NCBI GenBank assembly: GCA_001603335.1
Contig: LUYR01000618.1
Location: forward strand, 1 to 5,699
Direction: 5' to 3'
DNA length: 5,699 bases
DNA from: Rhodospirillales bacterium Alpha_05
Lineage (GTDB): Bacteria > Pseudomonadota > Alphaproteobacteria > Rhodospirillales > Rhodospirillaceae
The notes under the pieces are model-generated. The model was not told the DNA's origin. It did no database searches and saw nothing but the letters and a program-made list of their open reading frames with translations. A program made the translations under genes and the position numbers. Positions 1 to 5,033 of this stretch are shown in pieces (positions within the stretch are counted from its first letter, which is position 1; the number at the start of each line of letters is the position of its first letter).

Positions 1-1
1 C

Positions 2-1423
2 GGGGTGATCGTCGGCTGCGCCGCGTCCGAACTCCTCGGCCACCCGTTCGAGCGCCTCGGCACCGCCGACGCGCGCCCGGTGCTCGCCGGGACGACGCGG
101 GCGATCCGCCATCGCCGCCAGTCGGACGCGAGCTTCGTCACCCGCTTCCTCCATCGCCCCGACGCCGAGGAGCGCGACGTGCAGGTGGACTGGGTCTACC
201 AGCGCCCGCCGAAGGGACGGCGGCCGATCCGCGTCACCGCGTTGATCACCGACATCACCGACCGCCAGCGCGCGCTCAAAGCCCTCGAAGACCGCGAGGC
301 GCAGCTCGCCGAGCGCACCGATCTGCTGCGAATCACCATGGACGCCCTCGACCACGGCCTCGCCGCGTTCAGCCCCGACGACACCCTCACCGAGTGGAAC
401 GCGCGCTTCCCCGAGATGCTGCGCCTGCCCTCGCCCTTGGCGCGCCGCGACACCCCGGCGATCGCGATCTTCCGCTTCCTCGCGACGCTCGGCGCGTTCG
501 GCGTGGGCGTCACCGAAGGTCAGGTGCGCGACCGCATCGACCGCCTGCGCCACCCGCCCAACCTCGACGACGTGCCGTGGATCGGCGGCCACCACCTGCG
601 CTTCTCCGCCCACACCATGCCCGACGGCGGCTGGGTCTGGCGCATCGAGGACCGCACCGAGGACATCCGACTGCGCGACATCGAGCAGAATCGCCAGAAG
701 ATGGAGGCCCTTGGCCAGCTGGCGAGCGGCGTCGCGCACGAGCTCAACAACACCCTCCAGCCGATCTTTTCGTTGTCGGAACTGGGCTTGGCCCAGGCCG
801 AGGCCGACTCGCTGCAGGCGCGCTGCTTCTCGCGCATCACCGACGCCGCCGAGCGCGCCGAAACCATCGTGCGCGGCGTGCTCACCTTCGCCCGCAACGC
901 GCCGGTGGCGGAGGGCGACACCGCGATCATCCCGGCGCTGTTCGACGCCGTGGCGTTCATCCGCCCCGGCCTGCCCGCGCGTATCCGCCTCGACGTCGCG
1001 GTGGACGACAGCATCCCCCAGGGCGCGACAGCGCGCCTCGACCGCCGCGAACTCGGCCAGGTGCTCACCAACCTCGTCACCAACGCCGCCGACGCGATGG
1101 GCCACGCGGGCACGATCCAGGTCAACTGCCGCGCCGACACCCTGCGCTATCCCGCCGAGGCGGATGGCGAACCGGATGCGCGGCCGGCCGTCGCGATTGC
1201 GGTGGTGGATACCGGGAAAGGCATGGACCATGCCTTGAAACAGCGGATCTTCGAGCCATTCTTTACCACCAAGGATGAAGGGCACGGCACCGGCTTGGGC
1301 CTCGCCGTGGCCTTCGGCATCGTCCGTAACTGGGGCGGGCGCATCGACGTCGACAGCGAACCGGGCCTCGGCAGCACGTTCACCGTGTGGGTGCCGCTGC
1401 TCGAGGCTGAGCGGGAAGGATAA
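2..1423 (+). CDS. PAS-domain sensor histidine kinase (N-terminus outside window)
   Basis: Sensor kinase that autophosphorylates on histidine and passes the phosphate to a receiver. Residues are numbered from the GTG at position 5. The reading frame is open to the window edge and the first residues already look like the inside of a PAS domain, so the true start is probably upstream and this GTG is not trusted. About residues 1-88 resemble the end of one PAS/PAC unit (ends ITDITDRQ). A helical linker follows, then a second PAS-like unit (about 106-218). The dimerisation/H-box has the phospho-acceptor His245 in GVAHELNNTLQP. The ATPase domain shows an N-box (NLVTNAADA, Asn360), G1 (DTGKG, 402-406), an F-box (FEPFF, 416-420), G2 (GHGTGLGL, 426-433) and G3 (GLGSTF, 454-459), so it should be catalytically active. 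No transmembrane segment is visible in the part present, which fits a cytosolic kinase, but the missing N-terminus could change that. The signal sensed is unknown. The receiver one base downstream is the likely partner. Confidence 0.9.
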   Translation, partial: GVIVGCAASELLGHPFERLGTADARPVLAGTTRAIRHRRQSDASFVTRFLHRPDAEERDVQVDWVYQRPPKGRRPIRVTALITDITDRQRALKALEDREAQLAERTDLLRITMDALDHGLAAFSPDDTLTEWNARFPEMLRLPSPLARRDTPAIAIFRFLATLGAFGVGVTEGQVRDRIDRLRHPPNLDDVPWIGGHHLRFSAHTMPDGGWVWRIEDRTEDIRLRDIEQNRQKMEALGQLASGVAHELNNTLQPIFSLSELGLAQAEADSLQARCFSRITDAAERAETIVRGVLTFARNAPVAEGDTAIIPALFDAVAFIRPGLPARIRLDVAVDDSIPQGATARLDRRELGQVLTNLVTNAADAMGHAGTIQVNCRADTLRYPAEADGEPDARPAVAIAVVDTGKGMDHALKQRIFEPFFTTKDEGHGTGLGLAVAFGIVRNWGGRIDVDSEPGLGSTFTVWVPLLEAEREG

Positions 1424-1424
1424 A

Positions 1425-1814
1425 ATGGCGGCAATTCTTATCGTCGACGATAACAAACTCGCCTGCGAGGCGATCAGTTTGGTATTGGAATCAGCGGGTT
1501 ACACCGTGCGGCAGGTGCACCGCGTCGCCGAGGCGGTGGACGCGGTGGCGAAGTCCGCGCCCGATCTCGCGATCGTCGACCTCTCCATGCCCGACGGCAA
1601 CGGCGTCGACCTGATCAAAACCCTGCACGAAAGCCACCCGAAGCTGCCGATGATCCTCTACTCGGGTTTCTTCGCCCCCGAGGACGACCAGGAGAAGCGC
1701 GCCAACCGCATCGACGGAATCGTCGCCGTGTTCAAAAAACCCTTACGAAACGCGGACTTGCTGGCAGCGATCGCGCGCGCCCTCGGCCCCGCCGACGCGG
1801 TTGGGGCGAATTAA
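1425..1814 (+). CDS. single-domain response regulator (CheY-like receiver)
   Basis: A 129-residue receiver domain with no output domain. The acidic pocket is Asp8-Asp9, the phospho-acceptor is Asp52 (IVDLSMPDGNG), the switch Ser is Ser80 (LYSG) and the conserved Lys is Lys105, followed by Pro106. All key residues are present, so it should accept phosphate. The ATG at 1425 is chosen because GGAAGGA (1414-1420) lies 4 nt upstream and the protein then begins directly with the first beta strand (AAILIVDD). The frame is open further upstream, but only inside the kinase gene. It starts one base after the kinase stop, so the two are almost certainly co-transcribed and translationally coupled. With no DNA-binding or enzymatic domain, it may act by protein contact or as a phosphorelay intermediate or phosphate sink. 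Which of these applies cannot be told from the sequence. Confidence 0.92.
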   Translation: MAAILIVDDNKLACEAISLVLESAGYTVRQVHRVAEAVDAVAKSAPDLAIVDLSMPDGNGVDLIKTLHESHPKLPMILYSGFFAPEDDQEKRANRIDGIVAVFKKPLRNADLLAAIARALGPADAVGAN

Positions 1815-1826
1815 CACCAAACGCAG

Positions 1827-1854
1827 TTGCATCGCGGCGGATCGGCGCTAGACT
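1827..1854 (+). promoter_or_regulatory. candidate sigma70-type promoter for the J-domain gene
   Basis: TTGCAT (1827-1832) and TAGACT (1849-1854) are separated by 16 bp, a reasonable -35/-10 pair. The predicted transcription start is near 1861, giving a leader of about 45 nt before the TTG start at 1906. It sits in the only gap between the receiver gene and the next gene, which suggests the J-domain gene is transcribed independently of the two-component pair. It is called by eye from the hexamers alone. Confidence 0.45.
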
Positions 1855-1861
1855 CGTTGCG

Positions 1862-1881
1862 CGGGCGAACGCAAACGCCCG
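1862..1881 (+). other. leader hairpin upstream of the J-domain gene
   Basis: CGGGCG (1862-1867) and CGCCCG (1876-1881) form a perfect 6-bp stem around an 8-nt A-rich loop. It begins almost exactly at the predicted transcription start of the downstream gene and ends 11 nt before the GGGGGAG ribosome-binding site, which stays unpaired. No T-run follows, so it is not a convincing terminator for the receiver gene. It may protect the 5' end of the mRNA, or it may be incidental in GC-rich DNA. Confidence 0.3.
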
Positions 1882-1905
1882 GAGTGAGTCCCGGGGGAGC
1901 CTGAT

Positions 1906-2583
1906 TTGGCCGTGAAAAAATCCTACACCGTGCCCTGCTCGGCGCGGTTCCGCGACGCGGTCAACGACCTCGCCGCCCAACGCGGCGTCAATGCCGCCGA
2001 CCTCGCTCGCTCGATCCTCCTCGCCGTGCCCGCCGAAGTCGTCGACGCCGCACCCGACACCGGCGAACCCGGTGCCGCCGACCGCGAGACCGTGATCCTC
2101 AAAACCGGCCCGGCCGCCGGTCGCCCATGGCGACGCAAACCCCGCCTCCAGGTGCGCATGGCGGAAGGCACCAACCCGCTCCAAATCCGCCGCGCGCTCA
2201 GCCTCGCCCTCGCCCTCGCCGCAGGCCGCACCACCCTCGCCCTCGCCCTCGAACCGAAACGACCCGCGGAACCCAAGACCCCCGCCAAGCTCGACCCGGC
2301 GGTCGCGGAAGCCCTCAGCCGACTCGAACGCAGCCAGGCCGAGATCGAACGCCTGCGCTCCGTCGTCGCGACCCTAGCCTTCGCCCCCCTGCCGCACGGC
2401 ATCCGAACCCGCGACGAAGCCCTCCACGTCCTCGGCTTCCCCCCCGGAATGAAACCCGCACCCGCCACCGTGCGAACCCGCTTCCGCATGCTCGCCACCA
2501 TCCATCACCCCGATAGCCCCTACGGCAGCCACGACCGCATGAGCCAACTCAACGCGGCCGTCGATCTGCTGAAACGGGGATGA
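1906..2583 (+). CDS. ribbon-helix-helix-like / J-domain-like fusion protein, function unknown
   Basis: A 225-residue protein that I do not recognise as a named family. Residues about 5-40 (a short basic strand, then FRDAVNDLAAQRG and NAADLARSILL) look like a ribbon-helix-helix DNA-binding or dimerisation unit. Residues 41-128 are Ala/Pro/Arg-rich, with the hydrophobic repeats LALALAAG and TLALALE. Residues 129-158 have heptad-like spacing, suggesting a coiled coil. Residues about 168-223 (RDEALHVLGF, RFRMLATIHHPDSPYGS, MSQLNAAVDLLKRG) match a J domain with the HPD motif at 201-203, normally the Hsp70 contact site. The TTG start is chosen because GGGGAG (1894-1899) lies 6 nt upstream. The GTG at 1912 would be two codons shorter with poorer spacing (12 nt). 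The zinc-finger and Gly/Phe regions of classical DnaJ are absent. A DnaK co-chaperone for a DNA-bound complex would fit this layout but is speculation. The HPD tail is more certain than the N-terminal assignment. Confidence 0.8.
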   Translation: MAVKKSYTVPCSARFRDAVNDLAAQRGVNAADLARSILLAVPAEVVDAAPDTGEPGAADRETVILKTGPAAGRPWRRKPRLQVRMAEGTNPLQIRRALSLALALAAGRTTLALALEPKRPAEPKTPAKLDPAVAEALSRLERSQAEIERLRSVVATLAFAPLPHGIRTRDEALHVLGFPPGMKPAPATVRTRFRMLATIHHPDSPYGSHDRMSQLNAAVDLLKRG

Positions 2584-2631
2584 AACGGGTTTGGTGGGGG
2601 AAGGGGGAGAGCCGGGCTCTGCCCGGGCCCG

Positions 2632-2671
2632 CTAGGGGCCGGAGGCCCCTAGAACCCCGTTACTGGTTTTT
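2632..2671 (+). terminator. candidate terminator after the J-domain gene
   Basis: A perfect 9-bp stem CTAGGGGCC / GGCCCCTAG with a 3-nt loop (2632-2652) lies 48 nt after the stop of the rightward gene. A T-run follows (2667-2671). The 14 nt between stem and T-run make it non-canonical for an intrinsic terminator, so efficiency is uncertain. It is the left half of the large palindrome and mirrors the candidate on the other strand. Confidence 0.4.
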
Positions 2672-2728
2672 GCGCGTAGCGCCATAAGACCATCACGCGG
2701 CGTGATGGGCGATTGCCGCTTCGCGGCG

Positions 2729-2763
2729 AAAAACAAAAGGGGGTTCGGGGCCCAAGGCCCCGA
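2729..2763 (-). terminator. candidate terminator after cobM
   Basis: Read leftward from the cobM stop, an 8-bp stem TCGGGGCC / GGCCCCGA with a 3-nt loop (2763-2745) is followed by a C-rich stretch and then TTTTGTTTTT (2738-2729). An additional strong hairpin, CCAGGGGC/GCCCCTGG (2788-2770), lies between the stop and this one. The hairpin followed by a T-rich tract fits Rho-independent termination, though 6 nt separate the stem from the T-tract. This is the better of the two terminators in the gap. Confidence 0.5.
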
Positions 2764-2800
2764 CAGGGTCCAGGGGCAGCGCCCCTGGCCTGGCTTTGTC

Positions 2801-3568
2801 TCACTCCGGCTTCGCGTCCCGGGTGCCGGTGGTGAAGTTGCGGTCGTAGAGGAAGCTGTCCGGGTATTCCGGGTTGTCGGCGAGGGCATGGCCGACGAGG
2901 ACGAGGGCGGTCATTTTGATGCCGGATTCGGCGACCTTGGCCTCGATGTCGGCGAGCGTGCCGCGGATGATCTTTTCGTCGGGCCAAGTGACGCGGTAGG
3001 CGACGATGCAGGGGCAATCCGCGCCGTAGATCGGCGAGAGTTCGTCGACGATCTGTTTGACGTTGCTGGCGGAGAGGTGGATGGCCAGCGTCGCCTTGGT
3101 CTTGCCGATGGTGGTGAGGTCCTGGCCTTCCGGCATCGGCGAGGTGCGGACGTTGGTACGGGTCAGCACGATGGTCTGGCTGATCGTCGGAAGGGTGAAC
3201 TGGCGCTTGAGCGAGGCGGCCGCGCCGCAGTAGGCGGGCACGCCGGGGGTGACGTCGTAGTCGATGCCGAGGACGTCGAGGCGGCGCATCTGTTCGTCGA
3301 TCGCGCCGAACAGGGAGGGATCGCCGGTGTGGACGCGGGCGACGTCCTGTCCCTTTTCATGGGCTTGGCGCATGACCTCGATAATTTCGTCGAGGTTCAT
3401 CTTGGCGGTGTCGAGGATTTCGGCGTCTTTCGGCGCGGCGGCGACGACTTCGCGCGGCACCAGGGAGCCGGCATAGAGGCAGACCGGGCAGGCCTCGATC
3501 AGTTTCAGCCCGCGCACGGTGATCAGGTCCGGGGCGCCCGGGCCGGCGCCGATGAAGTGAACGGTCAT
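2801..3568 (-). CDS. cobM: precorrin-4 / cobalt-precorrin-4 C11-methyltransferase
   Basis: Cytosolic enzyme of corrin ring synthesis that transfers a methyl group from S-adenosylmethionine to C11 of the (cobalt-)precorrin-4 ring. The 255-residue protein has the usual family length and the tetrapyrrole-methyltransferase layout: a glycine-rich N-terminal loop GAGPGAPDLIT (7-17), RVHTGDPSLFGA (78-89), the DVTPGVPAYCGAAASL segment (105-120), SQTIVLTRTNVRTSPMP (130-146), and a C-terminal YRVTWPDEKIIRGTL (191-205). These match CobM/CbiF rather than the C2, C17 or C20 enzymes. The start at 3568 is chosen because AGGAG (3580-3576) lies 7 nt upstream; the ATG at 3583 would place that site inside the gene. 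It is divergent from cbiX. With a CbiX chelatase next door, the real substrate is probably cobalt-precorrin-4, and cbiF would be the pathway-correct name. It has its own promoter and a leader of about 35 nt. Confidence 0.93.
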   Translation of the reverse strand: MTVHFIGAGPGAPDLITVRGLKLIEACPVCLYAGSLVPREVVAAAPKDAEILDTAKMNLDEIIEVMRQAHEKGQDVARVHTGDPSLFGAIDEQMRRLDVLGIDYDVTPGVPAYCGAAASLKRQFTLPTISQTIVLTRTNVRTSPMPEGQDLTTIGKTKATLAIHLSASNVKQIVDELSPIYGADCPCIVAYRVTWPDEKIIRGTLADIEAKVAESGIKMTALVLVGHALADNPEYPDSFLYDRNFTTGTRDAKPE

Positions 3569-3609
3569 CTTCAGTCTCCTCATGGTGTCGCGCCCATTCG
3601 GGCCGGGCC

Positions 3610-3639
3610 CTTATAATCCGAGGCGGGCCGCGGTGTCAA
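3610..3639 (-). promoter_or_regulatory. promoter of cobM, near-consensus
   Basis: On the minus strand a perfect TTGACA (3639-3634) is separated by 18 bp from TATAAG (3615-3610). TTATAA one base earlier gives a 17-bp spacing. The predicted start is near 3602, giving a leader of about 35 nt. The hexamers stand out from the surrounding GC-rich DNA. The leader is too short to hold a cobalamin riboswitch, so any B12 control of cobM would need a protein repressor or none at all. Confidence 0.65.
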
Positions 3640-3697
3640 CGGAAAACGAAATCTCTTGTCGCGCCGCCGCGCTTGCGAATAGGTTTGCGCCGCGCAG

Positions 3698-3714
3698 CGG
3701 TTATCTGCTAACCG
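3698..3714. promoter_or_regulatory. 6-bp inverted repeat, possible operator upstream of cbiX
   Basis: CGGTTA (3698-3703), a 5-nt spacer, and TAACCG (3709-3714) form a perfect inverted repeat 43 nt before the cbiX start, in an otherwise AT-richer part of the divergent gap. It could be a repressor or activator site for cbiX, or a small leader hairpin. A weak rightward promoter, TTGTCG (3656-3661) then AATAGG (3678-3683) with 16 bp between, would place it in the early transcript. No better cbiX promoter was found. No regulator can be named. Confidence 0.3.
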
Positions 3715-3757
3715 AAGTAACACTGTTGCATACGCCCGTGTTTCCGGAGCCCCTTCG

Positions 3758-4939
3758 ATGTCCGACAAACCCGCGATCCTGATTTGTAGCCATGGCAGCC
3801 GCGAGCCGCGCGCCGTGGAGGAATTCGGCCTGGTGGCCCGCGCGCTGGAGGCGCGGTTGCCGGGGCAGATGGTGGAGAGCGGCTACCTCGAATTCGCGCA
3901 GCCGACGATTTCCCAATCCCTCGAGACGCTGGTGAAGCGTGGCGCGACCGAGATCTGGGCGTTGCCGGGGATGCTGTTCGCCGCGATGCACATGAAGACC
4001 GACATCCCGGCCGAGCTCGACGCCTTTGCCAAAAAGCATCCCGACGTGACGATTCGCTTCGGCGGCGAGCTCGGGATCGACTGGCGGATGATGGAAGCGG
4101 CGAAGGCGCGGATCGAGACCGCGCTCGCCGCCGCGGACGAAGCCTTCGGCAAGGTTTCGCGCAAAGACACGCTGCTCGTCGTCGTCGGGCGCGGCACCAG
4201 CGACCCGGACGCCAACGGCAACATCGCCAAGGTGGCGCGGATGTTGTGGGACGTGATGGGCTTCGGCTGGGTCGAAGCCGGGTTCTCCGGCCTCGCGCAG
4301 CCGACCGCCGACGTGGTGATGTTGCGGGAATTGCAGCGCGACGCTTTCCGTCGCGTCGTGGTGTTCCCATATTTCCTGTTCACCGGCATTCTGGTCGATC
4401 GGATCTACGATTGGTCGGAAGCGGTGGCGGATCGCTTCCCGGAAGTTCAGATCGTCAAGGTGCCCTATTTGCGGGACCATCCTCGGGTGATCGAGACCTT
4501 CATGGAGCGGCTGCACGACATCGCGCGCGATGAAACGGGTTCGGCGGATCGCCTCGCCCAGTATCGCGCCTGGAAACAAGCAGGTGAACCCCTGGAAGGA
4601 GAGCCCTGGATGAAGAAGCAGTTCGACGATCACCACCATGAGCACGCCCACGGCGGCTGCGGTTGCGGCGGCCACGGCCACGCGCATGCCGAAGTCGTCG
4701 CCGAACCGGCGCACGAAGGCTGCTGCGGCGGCACCCGTGCCCACGAGGAAGATCACGAGTGCTGTGGCGGACACGGCCACATGCATGCCGAAGCCGAAGA
4801 GCACGAATGCTGCGGCGGCCACGGCCATGCCGAGGAAGAGCATGAGTGCTGTGGCGGCCACGGCCACCACCACGAAGCCGAGGAAAAGCACGAGCATGCC
4901 CACGCCCATGGTGGCTGCGGCTGCGGCGGCAAGCACTAA
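3758..4939 (+). CDS. cbiX: sirohydrochlorin cobaltochelatase, long form with His/Cys-rich tail
   Basis: Inserts Co2+ into sirohydrochlorin, the committed early step of the oxygen-independent cobalamin route, in the cytosol. The 393-residue protein has two tandem class-II chelatase domains. The first (about 5-125) has ICSHGSREP with His12 and FAAMHMKTDIP with His78, the expected metal-binding and catalytic histidines. The second (about 138-255) has VVVGRGTSDPDANG (141-154), where the active-site His is replaced, and VVFPYFLFTGILVDRIYDW (201-219), as is usual for long CbiX. Residues 291-393 form an extreme tail of 27 His and 12 Cys with CxC, CC and HGH motifs, and no obvious MxCxxC iron-sulfur motif. 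The ATG has GGAG (3746-3749) 8 nt upstream. cobH follows 94 nt later on the same strand, so the two probably share a transcript. The tail probably buffers or delivers cobalt or nickel. The enzyme assignment is firm; the role of the tail is inferred. Confidence 0.95.
   Translation: MSDKPAILICSHGSREPRAVEEFGLVARALEARLPGQMVESGYLEFAQPTISQSLETLVKRGATEIWALPGMLFAAMHMKTDIPAELDAFAKKHPDVTIRFGGELGIDWRMMEAAKARIETALAAADEAFGKVSRKDTLLVVVGRGTSDPDANGNIAKVARMLWDVMGFGWVEAGFSGLAQPTADVVMLRELQRDAFRRVVVFPYFLFTGILVDRIYDWSEAVADRFPEVQIVKVPYLRDHPRVIETFMERLHDIARDETGSADRLAQYRAWKQAGEPLEGEPWMKKQFDDHHHEHAHGGCGCGGHGHAHAEVVAEPAHEGCCGGTRAHEEDHECCGGHGHMHAEAEEHECCGGHGHAEEEHECCGGHGHHHEAEEKHEHAHAHGGCGCGGKH
4596..4612 (+). promoter_or_regulatory. 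internal ribosome-binding site and in-frame ATG inside cbiX
   Basis: AAGGAG (4596-4601, within GGAAGGAGAG) lies 8 nt before an in-frame ATG (4610-4612, Met285). This is better than the site at the annotated cbiX start. It falls exactly at the junction between the chelatase domains and the His/Cys-rich tail. Translation from here would give a 109-residue protein beginning MKKQFDDHHHEHAHGG. Gly-Glu codons in the linker can produce GGAGAG by chance, so this is a candidate only. Confidence 0.4.
4754..4867 (+). repeat. three tandem HECCGGHGH-coding units in the cbiX tail
   Basis: The nine-residue unit HECCGGHGH occurs at residues 333-341, 349-357 and 362-370 (DNA 4754-4780, 4802-4828, 4841-4867), with spacings of 16 and 13 residues. 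A fourth, degenerate CCGG unit is at 322-325. The three copies are identical as protein but differ at two to four bases, all synonymous. The tail is also bracketed by the repeated HGGCGCGG motif (298-305 and 384-391). Confidence 0.85.
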
Positions 4940-4960
4940 GCCGTAACCAAGCCGATTTCG

Positions 4961-4984
4961 CCGGGTCCGCCAACGCGGGCCCGG
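4961..4984 (+). other. strong hairpin between cbiX and cobH
   Basis: CCGGGTCCGC (4961-4970) and GCGGGCCCGG (4975-4984) form a 10-bp stem with one G-U pair and a 4-nt CAAC loop, 21 nt after the cbiX stop. No T-run follows, so it is unlikely to be a full intrinsic terminator. It may stabilise the 3' end of cbiX mRNA or partly separate cobH expression from cbiX. A weak promoter-like pair follows (TTGCCT at 4992-4997, AATACG at 5014-5019) but is not convincing. Confidence 0.5.
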
Positions 4985-5033
4985 CCAAATCTTGCCTGAC
5001 GTAATTCATTGCCAATACGGGGGGACTATCCGC

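Larger units (their letters stand above)
2611..2788. repeat. large imperfect palindrome built of two inverted double-hairpin elements
   Basis: This fills the gap between two convergent genes. The centre is base 2699: CCATCACGC (2690-2698), one G, then GCGTGATGG (2700-2708), a perfect 9-bp arm. Moving outward, about 26 of the 41 opposed bases pair, then GAACCCC (2652-2658) pairs exactly with GGGGTTC (2740-2746) at equal distance from the centre. Each side then carries two local hairpins in the same order. On the left they are CTAGGGGCC/GGCCCCTAG (2632-2652) and CCGGGC/GCCCGG (2612-2626). On the right they are TCGGGGCC/GGCCCCGA (2745-2763) and CCAGGGGC/GCCCCTGG (2770-2788). The two halves are therefore diverged inverted copies of one element. 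It is probably a dispersed REP- or MITE-like sequence, which one window cannot prove. No coding capacity or transposase is seen. Confidence 0.7.

Noticed and set aside
394..1278. A long frame inside the histidine kinase gene.
   Set aside because: The Arg/Pro/His-rich product is typical of a shifted frame in GC-rich DNA. The kinase frame carries every catalytic motif without interruption.
2690..2763. The run of short palindromes as a possible CRISPR array or tRNA-like structure.
   Set aside because: There is no regular repeat-spacer pattern and no cloverleaf. The hairpins are explained by two inverted copies of one element around a single centre.
3569..3583. An upstream ATG for cobM at 3583.
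   Set aside because: The AGGAG ribosome-binding site lies between the two ATGs, so it can only serve the start at 3568, where the conserved MTVHFIGAGPG begins.
2702..3616. A 304-codon open frame on the plus strand opposite cobM.
   Set aside because: It reads as Gly/Asp/Val-rich low-complexity sequence, mirrors the cobM codons, starts inside the palindrome, and has no ribosome-binding site or family resemblance.
3701..4936. A 411-codon open frame on the minus strand covering almost all of cbiX.
   Set aside because: It is antisense to a clearly recognisable chelatase. Its product is low-complexity Ala/Val- and Arg/His-rich sequence, and such long antisense frames are common in high-GC genes with strong third-position bias.
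4992..5033. A TTG start 14 codons upstream for cobH.
   Set aside because: The added residues do not resemble the family N-terminus, and the good GGGGGGA site is placed for the ATG at 5034.
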